Assembly: GCF_004664715.2 (NCBI RefSeq)
Contig: NC_051069.1
Span: forward strand, 14,074,226 to 14,138,225
DNA: 64,000 bases
Source: Peromyscus leucopus
Taxonomy: Eukaryota > Chordata > Mammalia > Rodentia > Cricetidae
Reading direction: 5' to 3'
The number at the start of each line of letters is the position of its first letter. Position 1 is the first letter of the stretch. The position numbers and the translations under genes were made by a program. Below the pieces are notes generated by a model. It searched no databases, was not told where the DNA came from, and worked only from the letters and a program-made list of their open reading frames with translations. Positions 61,401 to 64,000 of this stretch are shown piece by piece.

Positions 61401-63442
61401 TACTTATAAGAAGATAGTAATTTGAGTGTTCTAAGATCTCAGTTTCTGCCTGAACTGGCTTATTTCTAAAGCTTAGGAAATGGAACTCTTACTAGATATA
61501 TTAAATATGTTAAAGAAAAAAGATACAATTCCAGTTGCAATCGTTTTCTCTCTGTTTGCTTGTTTTGGGTGATTGGTTGGTTTGGTTCGGTGAGGAAGGA
61601 ATATGTATGACTACACAGTACTATGTAATTTAATTTGTGTCCGAACAATTAGGTAGTTGTTAGACTCTTTCACTCAAGGATCTACAGTCAGGTGCTGGGT
61701 ACAGGTGGGGCTTTATTTAGGAGAGCCTTTTTGAAACCTACCTGGCAGCTGTGCCCCTGGCATCCTCATACCTAGGTCTGAAAAGGCTGAGCAAAGCTAG
61801 ATGGCTTGCTGGCATCAGAATGAGATCAGATCCACACCCTCCACAGACCCATCAAGTTCTGATTCAACTAACTTCATTCTACATCAACACATTCACTTTT
61901 TCATTTATGTATTTGGAAACACTCAAAATAGCTTTTAAGAGAAAACAAAATCCATTCTGGTTTTCTTTCACCATCTGTCCCTAGAATGCTTTCAAATTGC
62001 ATTTCCTAAGTCAAGCTTGATTTTACTCCTTCACCCTAGCCTGAATTTTGGAAAATGTTGATTTTGATGCATCTCACTTTGAAAACTACTTCTCTTGCCC
62101 CAGGGGAGATCTTGATCTAAGACTAATGATCACCCTTCTCAGCCAACTTTTCTGATTGTAATTTATTCCCATGGACCTGCTAGAGCCACTGGAGAAGAAA
62201 TGCATCTAGTTCATGGTCTGGGGTTTCTCTTTCCAAGGTGATAGCCCCACAAAGATCTGTAGAGATCCCACATAACAGAAGATGTTTCAATGGTTTCCAA
62301 AGAGCTCGTTCAGTCTATTAGGAAAACCTTGCTTAGGAAAGTGGACGGGGGAATCCCTGTTTCTTGTCTACCCTACCTACATGTTTGCCTGTTTGGGCAG
62401 TGTACAGCTAGTTATCTTGATCATAAACGTTCTCCAGCTGCTCTAAGGAATACCTAAGAAAGTTGTATTTCCTGATGCTAAGTGTATTGTTTTTTTTTCC
62501 TGTTTATATCTCAGGTTAATCAGGAAGCTTCATTAAAGAGGCTTCATAGGAAGTTACATGTGGAACCTATACAGAACTTTCTATTCTTTACCTAACTTGA
62601 ATCCTTAGAGAAAGAAAAAGAAAACTAGGGATATCCATTTATAACTTAAAATGCTAATGGATGTAGCTGAGCCCCCAGGCTGAATGTAGTAATAAATGGT
62701 GCTGTACAATTATAATTCATACTTTTATTACTAGATAGAGATATGATGGTTAAATTTTTTATTTACATTCCTTTTAAAATATTAAAGTTGATTAAAGATC
62801 TATTTATTTATTAATACCCATTAATTAAGAGTGAATTGAGAATATGCTCAAAGGAGTTAGGTACTAATGTTAGTTTAGCAGGACAGAAAAAAATAATAGA
62901 AACATTATTTGCTTGTGGGCTTATATTTTAAGACATACTCAAATAGATATTATAATAGTCGTGTGATTCATGTTTATAATAAAAGAATTCAGAAATGCAG
63001 ATAAGGCAAAGAAAAAATACTCCCTGAATCCTGACCCCTGTTCCCCGAAAAATTACCACCGTTAATATATCCCAACTGTCTTATTATGTACAGATATAGA
63101 ATATGCCTAGAAGTGTGTTCATTTGTTAATAAGTCAAATATAAAATTAATGGCTGATTGTCCAGCCACCTGCCACCAAAAAGCCAAAGTAAAGATTTGGT
63201 TAAGTGGGAGGTGGGAAAGGGTGACTTTTGTATGTGTCTGTGCAAGCATGTTAAGCATCTCTCTGTCTTGTGTTCATTCACAGCTGTGATTAGTGCCCAT
63301 CCCATCCATTCCCTCGATAACCCTCACCATCATTTCCACTCCAGCAGCCTCGCTTCTCCAGCCCGCAGTCATCTCTACCACCCAAGCAGCCCATGGCCCA
63401 TTGGCACATCCATGTCCCTTTCAGACAGGGCCAATTCCACAG
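16885..63442 (+). CDS. Neo1: Neogenin, partial coding region (19 internal exons; ends lie outside the window)
   Basis: The spliced product is a middle-to-C-terminal portion of neogenin, a plasma-membrane receptor for netrins and repulsive guidance molecules (RGMs) that acts in axon guidance, adhesion, BMP/iron signalling and cell survival. Nineteen exons, 2,610 nt, join without a stop or frameshift, starting and ending in phase 1 (870 full codons). In order they give six FNIII domains (about residues 5-620 of this fragment), a Gly/Ser/Pro-rich linker (624-674), one hydrophobic helix (675-697), a basic stop-transfer segment (CTRR) and a cytoplasmic tail with the P1 motif (PPDLWIHH, Trp734). 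All donors are GT and all acceptors AG. The fragment is about 60 percent of the roughly 1,460-1,490 residue mammalian protein. Sequence recall matches neogenin much better than its paralogue DCC. The signal peptide and Ig domains lie upstream; the rest of the tail lies downstream. Confidence 0.97.
17045..20763 (+). other. Neo1: Neo1 intron between exons 1 and 2
   Basis: This 3.7-kb intron holds an A-rich stretch (about 18270-18430), an A run at 18979-19004, possible MIR remnants and a 50-bp AC repeat at 20475-20524. The pyrimidine-rich stretch before the AC repeat resembles an antisense L1 3' end. Otherwise it looks like unique intronic sequence. Confidence 0.85.
20475..20524 (+). repeat. (AC)25 microsatellite
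   Basis: Fifty uninterrupted bases of AC, lying 240 bp upstream of exon 2. It is likely to be polymorphic. Confidence 0.97.
20764..20918 (+). CDS. Neo1: Neo1 in-window exon 2: FNIII domain 1, second half
   Basis: This 155-nt exon runs from phase 2 to phase 1. It completes FNIII 1 with the typical strand E-F-G pattern: [22 protein letters not shown], with the tyrosine-corner Tyr, followed by NKHGSGESS and the closing [11 protein letters not shown] near its start is a second N-glycosylation sequon. The acceptor is ccaaag|GGAG and the donor GAAG|gtaagt. The domain ends exactly at a phase-1 intron, as do the later FNIII domains. Confidence 0.96.
22528..22708 (+). repeat. Young B1 SINE, sense, with 11-bp target-site duplication
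   Basis: Nearly intact: agccgggtggtggtggctca, the A-tail with AAAG units, and the variant ggaaaggcgcaaagctacac. The 11-bp repeat aaagaaaagtg flanks it at 22517-22527 and 22709-22719. Confidence 0.92.
22925..23093 (+). repeat. B1 SINE, sense
   Basis: It shows catgcctttaatcccagcac, aggccaggctggtctacaaa and aaatcctgtctgagg. A short insertion lies before the last block. Confidence 0.88.
24109..24136 (+). other. Hairpin: 10-bp perfect arms, 8-nt loop
   Basis: acatccttcc (24109-24118) and ggaaggatgt (24127-24136) are perfect reverse complements around ttaaacat. Confidence 0.9.
24632..24905 (+). repeat. B4-type SINE, sense
   Basis: It opens ggggctggggaagatagctc, has a long middle including gatcatccagcctagctgga and a gagagaccctgtgtcaa block, then ends ctgacactgacctctggctt with an AC-rich tail. 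The tRNA-head plus B1-like tail fits B4. Confidence 0.65.
25172..25320 (+). CDS. Neo1: Neo1 in-window exon 3: FNIII domain 2, first half
   Basis: This 149-nt exon runs from phase 1 to phase 0. It encodes the Pro-rich entry [11 protein letters not shown], then SITITWETP with the core Trp, and [14 protein letters not shown]. The acceptor ctcttttcag|TT follows a pyrimidine tract. The donor CAG|gtataa is weaker than consensus. Residues around NYKLYY match the neogenin family strand C pattern. Confidence 0.96.
25369..25448 (+). repeat. ID-like SINE, sense
   Basis: It shows gggttggagatacagctcag and tggtagaacagttgcctagc, a tRNA-Ala-derived ID element, 49 bp downstream of exon 3. Confidence 0.7.
25738..25790 (+). 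repeat. TG-rich then CA-rich tract upstream of exon 4
   Basis: Alternating purine-pyrimidine sequence (tgtgtatgtgtatgggtgtg, then atacacacac) ending at a candidate acceptor AG at 25791-25792. UG-rich RNA is a known target of TDP-43 and CELF proteins; binding here is inference. Confidence 0.8.
25811..25949 (+). CDS. Neo1: Neo1 in-window exon 4: FNIII domain 2, second half
   Basis: This 139-nt exon runs from phase 0 to phase 1 and encodes [20 protein letters not shown], then [12 protein letters not shown] and VAVRTLSD. It completes FNIII 2 with the tyrosine corner. The acceptor attcaag|GATATT is preceded 18 nt upstream by another AG (25791-25792) that would add six in-frame residues (see findings). 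The sequence from about 25738 to 25790 is TG/CA-rich rather than a normal polypyrimidine tract. The donor is GATG|gtgagc. Confidence 0.95.
26550..26602 (+). repeat. TA-rich low-complexity stretch
   Basis: Blocks of tatatatata separated by aaac and agc spacers. It is self-complementary in several registers. Confidence 0.8.
28360..28557 (+). mobile_element. URR1-type nonautonomous hAT DNA transposon remnant
   Basis: It shows cagtggctcagaaccttcct at the left end and ggttgagaactg at the right end as imperfect terminal inverted repeats. Flanking 8-bp sequences gtctagag (28352-28359) and gtctagga (28558-28565) fit a hAT target duplication with two changes. Confidence 0.75.
28861..28910 (+). CDS. 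Neo1: Neo1 in-window exon 5: 50-nt exon opening FNIII domain 3
   Basis: This 50-nt exon runs from phase 1 to phase 0 and encodes [17 protein letters not shown], strand A of FNIII 3, with an NLS sequon. The acceptor acctctctag|TTCCC has a good pyrimidine tract and the donor is AAG|gtaaag. It is not phase-symmetric, so skipping it would shift the frame and it should be constitutive. FNIII 3 is the only FNIII domain here that uses three exons. Confidence 0.95.
29455..29602 (-). repeat. B1 SINE, antisense
   Basis: T/G-rich head, gacagggtcttatatgtata, tctggctagcctcaaattta and gattgggattactgacactc. Confidence 0.75.
30010..30183 (-). repeat. B1 SINE, antisense
   Basis: T/G-rich head, gaggcagggtctcactgtgt, agactggcctcaaactcaca and aagtgctgaaattaaagatg. 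Confidence 0.85.
30359..30506 (+). CDS. Neo1: Neo1 in-window exon 6: FNIII domain 3, middle
   Basis: This 148-nt exon runs from phase 0 to phase 1. It encodes SIVIHWQPP with the core Trp, [17 protein letters not shown], a basic stretch on strand C', and [13 protein letters not shown]. The acceptor is tttctcag|AGTATAG; a start two bases further on would break the frame. The donor is GAAG|gtaagc. Confidence 0.96.
30507..32955 (+). other. Neo1: Neo1 intron between exons 6 and 7
   Basis: This 2.4-kb intron holds one sense B3/B2-type SINE (31773-31990). I recognise nothing else in it. Confidence 0.85.
31773..31990 (+). repeat. B3/B2-type SINE, sense
   Basis: It opens gggcctggagagatggttta, has gagttagattctcagtaacc and ends with an A-rich segment after caaaacacccatacatgcaa. 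Confidence 0.85.
32956..33066 (+). CDS. Neo1: Neo1 in-window exon 7: FNIII domain 3, end
   Basis: This 111-nt exon is phase-symmetric (1 to 1). It encodes [20 protein letters not shown], with the tyrosine corner and an NGT sequon, and closes with [12 protein letters not shown]. The acceptor is gattctcag|GTCTT and the donor GATG|gtaaga. Skipping it would keep the frame but remove the last strands of FNIII 3, so functional skipping is unlikely. Confidence 0.95.
33067..33996 (+). other. Neo1: Neo1 intron between exons 7 and 8
   Basis: This 930-bp intron appears to be unique sequence. It has a short direct repeat of a tcatttattaaaaa unit near 33901-33930. No SINE is seen. Confidence 0.85.
33997..34191 (+). 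CDS. Neo1: Neo1 in-window exon 8: FNIII domain 4, first part
   Basis: This 195-nt exon is phase-symmetric (1 to 1). It encodes [15 protein letters not shown], then [12 protein letters not shown] with the core Trp, [14 protein letters not shown] and [14 protein letters not shown]. From family knowledge, FNIII 4 together with FNIII 5 forms the netrin-1 contact region of neogenin and DCC. The acceptor is ctcctcag|AAACT and the donor CTGG|gtatgt. Confidence 0.96.
34270..35285 (+). mobile_element. Old L1 3' end, sense, split by a young B1
   Basis: Left part: agacactgtgcaaaagaaga and aaagaaataccactgtacat. Right part: atctagcaattccactcata, accaagagaaatgaaaacac, ccatcaacaagttaatag and a final atgataattatatctcagtt. 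These follow the L1 ORF2 end and 3' UTR in order. The B1 at 34561-34720 interrupts it. No intact frame remains. Confidence 0.82.
34561..34720 (+). repeat. Young B1 SINE, sense, with 14-bp target-site duplication
   Basis: It runs from tagccgggcagtggtggcgc to a pure A tail. aaaatactgatagt flanks it at 34547-34560 and 34721-34734, inside the old L1. It closely resembles the copy at 22528. Confidence 0.93.
35328..35510 (+). repeat. tRNA-derived SINE (B3/B4 type), sense
   Basis: It shows accagcaagatgactcagca, gagtttgatcccctggacc and an AC/A-rich end (atatacacacaaataaatg). Confidence 0.65.
36592..36771 (-). repeat. B1 SINE, antisense, with near-perfect 13-bp target duplication
   Basis: It shows tttttgagacaaggtttccc, ggctggccttgaacttacag and gctgggattaaaggcgtgtg. 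tagaaataataca (36579-36591) and tagaagtaataca (36772-36784) flank it, differing at one base. Confidence 0.9.
36804..36944 (+). repeat. B1-like SINE, sense, degenerate
   Basis: It shows ctggtcatggtggcatgcac, agttcaaggccagtttcagc and aatccctgtctcaataat. A trinucleotide repeat replaces the A tail. Confidence 0.7.
36946..36981 (+). repeat. (TGC)7(TGA)5 compound trinucleotide repeat
   Basis: Seven TGC units directly followed by five TGA units, at the 3' end of a degenerate B1. Confidence 0.97.
37937..38115 (+). mobile_element. URR1-type hAT transposon remnant, sense
   Basis: It shows ggttctcaaccttcctaatg, taaaattattttgttgctac and gagttgagaaacact. It lacks part of the middle compared with the copy at 28360. 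Confidence 0.72.
38597..38692 (+). CDS. Neo1: Neo1 in-window exon 9: FNIII domain 4, end
   Basis: This 96-nt exon is phase-symmetric (1 to 1). It encodes [19 protein letters not shown], the tyrosine-corner region, and [13 protein letters not shown], which closes FNIII 4. The acceptor is tttccttcag|ATCC; the donor ACAG|gtaggg is weaker than consensus. It lies 4.4 kb downstream of exon 8, after an L1- and SINE-filled intron. Confidence 0.95.
39410..39605 (+). repeat. B3/B2-type SINE, sense
   Basis: It shows agagatggctcagtggtaaa, atggtggctcacaaccatcc and gcaggcaaaacactcatag. Its head is slightly diverged. Confidence 0.8.
40374..40400 (+). repeat. TTTA/TTTG tetranucleotide repeat
   Basis: Three to four TTTA units are followed by three TTTG units. 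Confidence 0.8.
41219..41442 (+). CDS. Neo1: Neo1 in-window exon 10: linker and FNIII domain 5, first part
   Basis: This 224-nt exon runs from phase 1 to phase 0. It starts with an inter-domain linker ([20 protein letters not shown], then TPMM), followed by [18 protein letters not shown] with the core Trp, and [11 protein letters not shown]. From family knowledge, FNIII 5-6 form the RGM-binding region and FNIII 4-5 contact netrin. The donor AAG|gtacta is poor, and the following intron is only 81 bp. Retaining that intron would add seven codons and then a TGA. Confidence 0.96.
41443..41523 (+). other. Neo1: 81-bp Neo1 intron between exons 10 and 11
   Basis: This is close to the minimum usual for mammalian introns. 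It starts gtacta, has a T-rich tract over its last 40 bases and ends tttccag. If retained, it adds VLNICPG and then a TGA in the reading frame. Confidence 0.93.
41524..41662 (+). CDS. Neo1: Neo1 in-window exon 11: FNIII domain 5, end
   Basis: This 139-nt exon runs from phase 0 to phase 1. It encodes [20 protein letters not shown], with an NAT glycosylation sequon and the tyrosine corner, then [15 protein letters not shown] and AHGATFEL. The acceptor is acttttccag|AATGC and the donor TTAG|gtatgt. The pairing with exon 10 across a very short intron suggests recognition by intron definition. Confidence 0.96.
41936..42090 (-). repeat. MIR-like remnant, antisense
   Basis: It shows gacttgaattcaatctcagg, catctactgactgtgctcat and tctgaatctcagtttcttcc, the antisense MIR order. 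Confidence 0.6.
42652..42850 (-). repeat. B1 SINE, antisense, with extended T/G head
   Basis: A T/G-rich head of about 60 bases, then gagacaggttctcactgtgt, ctcacagagatcccacctgc and gctaggattaaaagtgtgca. Confidence 0.82.
43705..43812 (+). CDS. Neo1: Neo1 in-window exon 12: FNIII domain 6, first part
   Basis: This 108-nt exon is phase-symmetric (1 to 1). It encodes [20 protein letters not shown], then [17 protein letters not shown] with the core Trp. FNIII 6 is the membrane-proximal FNIII domain and part of the RGM-binding unit in this family. The acceptor is gttttgtag|TTCCT and the donor ACAG|gtgaga. Confidence 0.96.
43813..45048 (+). other. Neo1: Neo1 intron between exons 12 and 13
   Basis: This 1.2-kb intron holds one truncated antisense B1 (44455-44552). 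The rest shows no recognised repeat. Confidence 0.85.
44455..44552 (-). repeat. B1 SINE fragment, antisense
   Basis: It shows ttttgagacaagatttttct and agccctggctggaacttaat, then stops. It is truncated. Confidence 0.65.
45049..45243 (+). CDS. Neo1: Neo1 in-window exon 13: FNIII domain 6, end
   Basis: This 195-nt exon is phase-symmetric (1 to 1). It encodes [20 protein letters not shown], then [20 protein letters not shown] with the tyrosine corner, and [18 protein letters not shown]. It closes the last FNIII domain. The acceptor is tttggacag|GTTAC and the donor AAAG|gtaaag. Confidence 0.96.
45244..45856 (+). other. Neo1: Neo1 intron between exons 13 and 14
   Basis: This 613-bp intron appears to be unique sequence. 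Its 3' end is pyrimidine-rich (about 45820-45856) before the 33-nt microexon. Confidence 0.86.
45857..45889 (+). CDS. Neo1: Neo1 in-window exon 14: 33-nt microexon, juxtamembrane linker
   Basis: This 33-nt phase-symmetric (1 to 1) microexon encodes [11 protein letters not shown], an acidic hydrophilic stretch of the extracellular stalk. It matches the linker known in mammalian neogenin. The acceptor is ggcctgtcag|CGGAC and the donor CAAG|gtaaat. It is flanked upstream by a pyrimidine-rich run and downstream by a CT repeat (about 45906-45930). Its size and phase make cassette use plausible; the sequence alone does not show its inclusion level. Confidence 0.9.
45906..45930 (+). repeat. CT-rich tract downstream of the 33-nt microexon
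   Basis: tctctctctctctc then acttctctctttt, beginning about 16 nt after the donor. Such CU-rich RNA matches known PTB-type binding preferences; binding here is inference. Confidence 0.8.
47585..47815 (+). repeat. MIR element, sense
   Basis: It shows aacatttatggatcatttat, cttaaaattccattttagcc, ggaaacagaggcacaaaaga, aataacttgcccagtatcta and gtggagctggtgttcaaggg, in the order of a nearly full MIR. Confidence 0.65.
47675..47708 (+). other. Hairpin: 16-bp arms, 2-nt spacer, one mismatch
   Basis: ttaaagtagggatact at 47675-47690 and agtatccctgctttaa at 47693-47708 are reverse complements except for one position that could pair G with T/U. It lies within the MIR remnant. Confidence 0.85.
47901..47930 (+). 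other. Hairpin: 13-bp arms, 4-nt loop
   Basis: ttgaattgagg at 47903-47913 and cctcaattcaa at 47918-47928 are perfect reverse complements around aata. One wobble and one further pair extend each arm to 13. Confidence 0.88.
48713..48781 (+). CDS. Neo1: Neo1 in-window exon 15: 69-nt juxtamembrane linker exon
   Basis: This 69-nt phase-symmetric (1 to 1) exon encodes [16 protein letters not shown] followed by DYKPPMSG, a flexible Gly/Ser/Pro-rich stalk segment between FNIII 6 and the membrane. In this family the stalk is where ectodomain shedding occurs, so including or skipping it could alter cleavage. The acceptor is cttctgcttcag|CCTTAG and the donor AGTG|gtaaag. Confidence 0.93.
49170..49181 (+). 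repeat. Poly-G run
   Basis: About twelve consecutive G bases between ttggggaattg-like sequence and gatcctac. A likely polymorphic or error-prone site. Confidence 0.75.
49241..49435 (+). repeat. B3/B2-type SINE, sense
   Basis: It shows agttaagagcactggctgct, gggttcaattcccagcattc and acaaaacacccatacacata. Confidence 0.85.
49785..49822 (+). repeat. Perfect 19-bp tandem duplication
   Basis: tataatgaataacttctta occurs twice back to back (49785-49803 and 49804-49822) without a difference. Confidence 0.95.
50114..50291 (+). repeat. B1 SINE, sense
   Basis: It shows agccgggtggcgatggcaca, caaggccagcctgggctgca and gagaaaccctgtcttgag, with an A-rich tail. Confidence 0.92.
50866..50999 (-). repeat. B1-like SINE, antisense, degenerate
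   Basis: It shows tttttgagacagactcattc and attacagacatgtgccacca. Confidence 0.6.
51266..51467 (-). mobile_element. URR1-type hAT transposon remnant, antisense
   Basis: It shows cagcactcaacctgtggatc, aattttatggtttggggtca and attaggaaggttgaaaacca. It is the reverse orientation of the copy at 28360. Confidence 0.75.
52161..52210 (+). repeat. (GT)n microsatellite
   Basis: About 17 GT units to 52194, then interrupted gttgtgtgtgttgtgtgt. Confidence 0.95.
52259..52396 (-). repeat. B1-like SINE, antisense, diverged
   Basis: It shows agacagagtctctcactggg, tgaccctgaactccagtgct and gtgtcaccatgcccagc. Confidence 0.65.
52450..52531 (-). repeat. ID-like SINE fragment, antisense
   Basis: It shows ctggggatggaacccgggaa and cctactgagctatctccgca, the antisense tRNA-derived ID head. 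A T/G-rich stretch precedes it. Confidence 0.65.
52884..53031 (+). CDS. Neo1: Neo1 in-window exon 16: stalk, transmembrane helix and stop-transfer
   Basis: This 148-nt exon runs from phase 1 to phase 2. It begins with a Ser/Pro-rich stalk ([16 protein letters not shown]), then a 23-residue helix of Leu, Ile, Val and Ala at 52934-53002. The basic [11 protein letters not shown] follows as a stop-transfer and cytosolic anchor. This fixes the topology as type I: everything upstream is extracellular and everything downstream cytosolic. The acceptor is ttcctgtgcag|GCAGC and the donor AGAA|gtaagg. Confidence 0.97.
53406..53572 (+). repeat. B2-type SINE, sense, diverged
   Basis: It shows ctgctcaacagttaagaaca, ctgttcccagcaccaactat and gacaccctcttctggtctct with an A-rich tail. 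Confidence 0.7.
53925..54115 (-). repeat. B3 SINE, antisense
   Basis: It shows gatctctctggaactggagt, gggaagcaaattcaagtcct and ttctgagccttctttctagc. Confidence 0.75.
54170..54332 (+). repeat. B1 SINE, sense
   Basis: It shows tagccgggtggtggtggcac and the variant ggaaaggtgcaaagctacac shared with the other young copies. An A tail with C interruptions follows. Confidence 0.92.
54345..54632 (+). repeat. B4-type SINE, sense
   Basis: It shows gctgagaacgtggttcagtg, cctgagttcaatatccagaa, agtgatagaccctgtttcaa and gacaccagatgtcagtctgt. The long middle fits B4. Confidence 0.65.
54861..55013 (-). repeat. B1 SINE, antisense
   Basis: A 17-base T head, then gagacaaggtctcactatat, ggctggctttgaactcacag and tgctgggattaaaggcatgt. 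Confidence 0.88.
55374..55441 (+). repeat. (ACAG)n(AC)n compound microsatellite
   Basis: About seven ACAG units pass directly into about eighteen AC units. Confidence 0.95.
56325..56425 (-). repeat. B1-like SINE fragment, antisense, degenerate
   Basis: It shows tgaggcaaggttttacagca, gctggcctcaaaaccataac and caggtatgtgccactgtgcc. Confidence 0.5.
57045..57345 (+). repeat. Rodent interspersed repeat, sense
   Basis: It shows tccttgttggaggaagtgtt and ends tttattatagcaatgaaaaa followed by gtaactaat, the reverse complement plan of the head at 2004. The family is not assigned. Confidence 0.55.
58473..58628 (-). repeat. B1-like SINE, antisense, with 20-base T run
   Basis: The T run at 58473-58492 is followed by ggctggccctgaactagccc, gttgggtttataggccagta and ccaccacacca. 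It ends about 65 bp upstream of exon 17. Confidence 0.65.
58694..58932 (+). CDS. Neo1: Neo1 in-window exon 17: cytoplasmic tail with P1 motif
   Basis: This 239-nt exon runs from phase 2 to phase 1. It encodes the basic [16 protein letters not shown], then the conserved P1 block [15 protein letters not shown] (Trp codon at 58773-58775) and a Pro/Asp-rich stretch ending [11 protein letters not shown]. In DCC and neogenin the P1 block is one of three conserved tail motifs used for partner binding. RRNS is a basophilic-kinase-like site by pattern only. The acceptor is tctatgcctag|GAAAC; the donor AGAG|gtacca is weak. Confidence 0.95.
58933..59435 (+). other. Neo1: Neo1 intron between exons 17 and 18
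   Basis: This 503-bp intron has no recognised repeat or other feature. Confidence 0.88.
59436..59528 (+). CDS. Neo1: Neo1 in-window exon 18: cytoplasmic tail
   Basis: This 93-nt phase-symmetric (1 to 1) exon encodes [18 protein letters not shown], then [17 protein letters not shown] is a short block also found in DCC. It has an acidic start and a Met/Pro-rich end. The acceptor is ttatatctag|GGCAT and the donor CAGC|gtaagt. Confidence 0.94.
59711..59930 (+). repeat. B3/B2-type SINE, sense
   Basis: It shows agatggctcagtgcttaaga, caggtttgattctcaacacc and gcgggcaaaatatccataca with an A-rich tail. Flanks carry similar attcttgag sequences, a likely target duplication. Confidence 0.85.
59985..60190 (+). 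repeat. tRNA-derived SINE (B3/B4 type), sense
   Basis: It shows agctagcaagatggctcaga, attgtcctctgacctctaca and cctgcacacacataagatca. Confidence 0.65.
60546..60745 (+). repeat. B2-type SINE, sense, diverged
   Basis: It shows tgctgaagagacagcttagt, ttcaggttccagcactcata and tagctcacaaccacctataa. Confidence 0.75.
60759..60868 (+). repeat. B1-like SINE, sense, degenerate
   Basis: It shows gccaagcatggtggtaaata, cagcctgggctgtgagccag and accctgtctccaaatca. Confidence 0.6.
63284..63442 (+). CDS. Neo1: Neo1 in-window exon 19: 159-nt His/Ser/Pro-rich cytoplasmic exon
   Basis: This 159-nt phase-symmetric (1 to 1) exon encodes 53 residues, including [20 protein letters not shown] and [15 protein letters not shown]. 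Seven of its first twenty or so residues are His. The acceptor is cattcacag|CTGTG and the donor ACAG|gtgaga. From memory, an alternatively spliced cytoplasmic segment of 53 residues has been described for neogenin, and this exon has exactly that length. Skipping it joins exon 18 to the next downstream exon in frame. Confidence 0.94.
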
Positions 63443-64000
63443 GTGAGAGATGAGGATCAAGCCCAGATGTTGCAAGCCTTCCAGGAGTTGGCAAGTGGAA
63501 ATGGGGAAGGACTTGCCCTATATAGAAATTTCCAGTGTTACTTGTTTATCATAACATTTCTATGATGGTTTCAGATTTGTTTCTGTAAAATCAACTGTAT
63601 TTTTCTCCCTATGTGCTCAGTGCAAGGTGTCATCTTAGTAAAAAGCAGAGGTAACTTGAATTGCATAAGCTTCTCTTCTTTCAACAAGCCTTCCACCTTA
63701 ACTTTGTCCCTTTTTGCAACTTCATTTTTTTTTTAATTAATTCCACAATTTGAAAGGGAAGTGTGTTCAGAGTGACTTTTAGAAACTAGTGGTTGCCTTA
63801 GTCTCAGTCACTCTAATGTTAGGGATGTCTGTAGGACAGTCTTTAGGTACAGGTTACTGCCCTAGGAACCAAAGTAAGGACAACATCCAGAAGGCAGCAG
63901 AGCCACCTTAGGTTGCCCAGTAGACTGAAAATTGGGGGTTGGGGGGTGGGGTGAACATATCTCTAAAATATAAGAAAGTGGAATGGCAGTCTTCTGTGTC
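63443..64000 (+). other. Neo1: Start of the Neo1 intron after exon 19
   Basis: The next coding exon is beyond the window. I recognise no repeat or gene here apart from a T/A run near 63725 and a G-rich run near 63934-63952. Confidence 0.85.

Larger units (their letters stand above)
59529..63283 (+). other. Neo1: Neo1 intron between exons 18 and 19
   Basis: This 3.8-kb intron contains three tRNA-derived SINEs between 59711 and 60745 and a degenerate B1-like element at 60759-60868. The stretch 60870-63283 shows no repeat that I recognise. Confidence 0.85.

Noticed and set aside
1..64000. A novel multi-gene system or mobile defence-type island
   Set aside because: All coding evidence belongs to one conserved vertebrate receptor gene. 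The remainder is intron and rodent repeats.

Overview
The window is nuclear DNA from a rodent, probably a cricetid (hamster, vole or deer-mouse group). It is intron-rich and SINE-dense, with many B1, B2/B3, B4 and ID elements. The youngest B1 copies carry a 3' part that I associate with cricetid genomes. The one gene I can support is Neo1 (neogenin) on the + strand. Neogenin is a single-pass receptor of the DCC/neogenin family that binds netrins and RGMs. I see no bacterial, phage or CRISPR-type features and no second protein-coding gene.

Layout: 1-16884 is the end of a long upstream intron, holding an antisense L1 block with nested insertions, further L1 fragments, three LTR-like repeats and many SINEs. 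Nineteen consecutive Neo1 exons follow between 16885 and 63442. They total 2,610 nt, or 870 codons, and read through without a stop or frameshift. All introns within the run are GT-AG. Exons 1-13 encode the six fibronectin type III (FNIII) repeats, exons 14-15 a short juxtamembrane linker, exon 16 the transmembrane helix (52934-53002) and exons 17-19 the first part of the cytoplasmic tail. The signal peptide and Ig domains lie upstream of the window. The C-terminal end of the tail lies downstream.

The gene is modular. Every boundary between FNIII domains falls at a phase-1 intron, and each domain uses two exons except the third, which uses three. Several exons are phase-symmetric and could be skipped without a frameshift, notably a 33-nt microexon, a 69-nt exon and a 159-nt exon. 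The points most worth checking are an in-frame competing acceptor beside a TG/CA tract (25792), the pyrimidine-flanked 33-nt microexon, an 81-bp intron, and two compact hairpins in the intron at 47675-47930. I found no evidence of an undescribed biological system. The window reads as a conserved receptor gene embedded in rodent repeats.
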